From assembly GCF_001953985.1 (NCBI RefSeq), contig NZ_MBEI01000079.1, positions 1-64,000 on the forward strand: DNA of 64,000 bases. The letters run 5' to 3'. The stretch comes from Mycobacterium colombiense (GTDB lineage: Bacteria > Actinomycetota > Actinomycetes > Mycobacteriales > Mycobacteriaceae). This document shows positions 63,072-64,000 of this stretch, piece by piece; positions within the stretch are counted from its first letter, which is position 1, and every line of letters starts with the position of its first letter. Made by a program: the position numbers and the translations under genes. A model generated the notes under the pieces. It saw only the letters and a list, made by a program, of their open reading frames with translations, did not search any database and was not told the origin of the DNA.

Positions 63072-64000
63072 TTACGCACACACCTTCCGATAGATCTCCA
63101 GGGTCTGCTCGGCGACGTGGGCCCAGGAGAACTCTTCGACGCAGCGCTGGCGTCCCGCCTTGCCGTAGCGCTGCGCCTTGTCTGGGTCGGCGATCAACGC
63201 GTTGACCGCTTCGGCCAATCCGGTCTGATAGCCCTGCGCGTCGTCGGCGTCGTAATGCACCAGCGTCCCGGTGATCCCGTCGGCAACCACCTCCGGGATG
63301 CCGCCGACATCGGACGCCACCACCGCCGCCGAGCAGGCCATCGCCTCCAAATTCACGATGCCCAACGGCTCGTACACCGACGGGCATACGAAAACCGATG
63401 CCGCCGAAAGGATTTCGCGTAACTCCCCGATGGGCAGCATTTCCCGGATCCAGAAGACCCCGGTGCGGCTGCGCGACAGCGCGGCCACGGCGTCGCGGAT
63501 CTCCTCGGCGATCTCCGGGGTGTCGGGCGCGCCGGCGCACAACACCACCTGCGCCTCCGGGCTGAACCGGTGGCCGGCGGCCACCAGGTGCGCCAGCCCC
63601 TTCTGCCGCGTGATCCGGCCCACGAACACCACGATGGGCCGGGACGGATCGACGCCGAGTTCGGTCAGCATCGATCCGCTTTGCACCGGCCCCGCCGGGT
63701 ACCAGACGTCGGTGTCGACGCCGTTGCGGATGACGTGCACGGCGCTGGGATCCAGTGTGGGATAGACACGCAGGACGTCCTCCCGCATCGCGGAGCTGAC
63801 CGCGATGACGGCGTCCGCCGCCAGCACGGCGGTCTGCTCGATCCAGCTCGAGATCCGGTAGCCCCCACCGAGTTGCTCGGCCTTCCACGGGCGCCGCGGT
63901 TCGAGCGAGTGCGCGGTCAAGACGTGCGGGACGCCGTAGAGCAGTGCGGCCAGATGCCCGGCCATGCCGGTGTACCAGGTGTGTGAATGCACCACGTCGG
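63072..64000 (-). CDS. glgM: Glycosyltransferase GlgM/GlgA-type (Rv1212c-like), 5' end outside window
   Basis: C-terminal ~309 residues of a GT4/GT-B retaining glucosyltransferase. In mycobacteria this enzyme uses ADP-glucose and glucose-1-phosphate to make maltose-1-phosphate for alpha-glucan synthesis, and was formerly called glycogen synthase. Seen: VHSHTWYTGMAGHLAALLYG, TAHSLEPRRPWKAEQLGGGY, VIRNGVDTDVWYP, FVGRITRQKGLAHLV and FVCPSVYEPLGIVNLEAMAC (the E-X7-E donor site). Then VGGIPEVVADGITG and the C-terminal helix. The reading frame stays open to base 64000, so the start and first part are missing. Confidence 0.93.
   Translation of the reverse strand, partial: DVVHSHTWYTGMAGHLAALLYGVPHVLTAHSLEPRRPWKAEQLGGGYRISSWIEQTAVLAADAVIAVSSAMREDVLRVYPTLDPSAVHVIRNGVDTDVWYPAGPVQSGSMLTELGVDPSRPIVVFVGRITRQKGLAHLVAAGHRFSPEAQVVLCAGAPDTPEIAEEIRDAVAALSRSRTGVFWIREMLPIGELREILSAASVFVCPSVYEPLGIVNLEAMACSAAVVASDVGGIPEVVADGITGTLVHYDADDAQGYQTGLAEAVNALIADPDKAQRYGKAGRQRCVEEFSWAHVAEQTLEIYRKVCA

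Noticed and set aside
1-64000. tRNA or rRNA genes
   Set aside because: No cloverleaf-like or rRNA-like sequence was noticed in the intergenic regions; a tRNAscan/Infernal run would settle it.

Overview
The window is chromosomal DNA of a high-GC actinobacterium, almost certainly a slow-growing Mycobacterium (M. avium complex or a close relative). This rests on a mycothiol gene (mshB), a coenzyme F420 gene (fbiC), PIM/LAM genes (pimE, lpqW), a PE/PPE pair, several fadD genes, and a gene order that follows M. tuberculosis Rv1157c to Rv1212c almost step by step. I compared with that order from memory, not by search. I saw no tRNA or rRNA gene, CRISPR array, insertion sequence or prophage.

Layout: (1) 1-4716: two secreted Ala/Pro-rich proteins, pimE, a pterin dehydratase, an extra DivIVA-like gene between near-perfect 29-bp direct repeats, and mutT2. 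(2) 5177-11913: narGHJI, the respiratory nitrate reductase operon. (3) 11984-21534: typA, lpqW, a TetR gene, mshB, a 35-codon small ORF, a membrane protein, fbiC and a maleylpyruvate-isomerase-type gene. (4) 21559-26192: a small secreted antigen homologue, fdxC, an aminotransferase and a permease fused to Usp-like and OB-fold domains. (5) 26552-37339: a MAS-like reducing polyketide synthase, then APS kinase, a zinc-type ATP sulfurylase and a 109-aa protein, converging on a fatty-acyl-AMP ligase. At this site M. tuberculosis carries papA3, mmpL10 and Rv1184c instead. (6) 37406-41681: proline catabolism (PucR-type regulator, pruA, pruB). (7) 41772-46692: a catabolic island with a split ChsH2-like hydratase, a ChsH1-like hydratase, an Ltp2-like thiolase-fold aldolase, a TetR gene and a divergent aldehyde dehydrogenase. 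(8) 46799-57188: hydrolase, fadD36, MFS transporter, dapD, PE, PPE, dapE and a large ATPase. (9) 57277-64000: LOG protein, fadD6, folP2, gpgS, a DivIVA-domain membrane protein, tagA, a DUF3117-type protein and the 3' part of glgM.

How the genes work together: pimE and lpqW both act on PIM/lipomannan partitioning. mshB and the MDMPI-fold gene may both concern mycothiol. dapD and dapE are successive steps to meso-diaminopimelate. gpgS and glgM concern glucosylglycerate/methylglucose polysaccharide and glycogen/maltose-1-phosphate. The most unusual combination is sulfate activation (APS and PAPS formation) placed inside a lipid polyketide locus. It suggests, but does not prove, a sulfated lipid or a local PAPS supply.

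Start codons were chosen from Shine-Dalgarno spacing, leaderless -10 signals and remembered lengths of family members. Alternatives are given in the entries.
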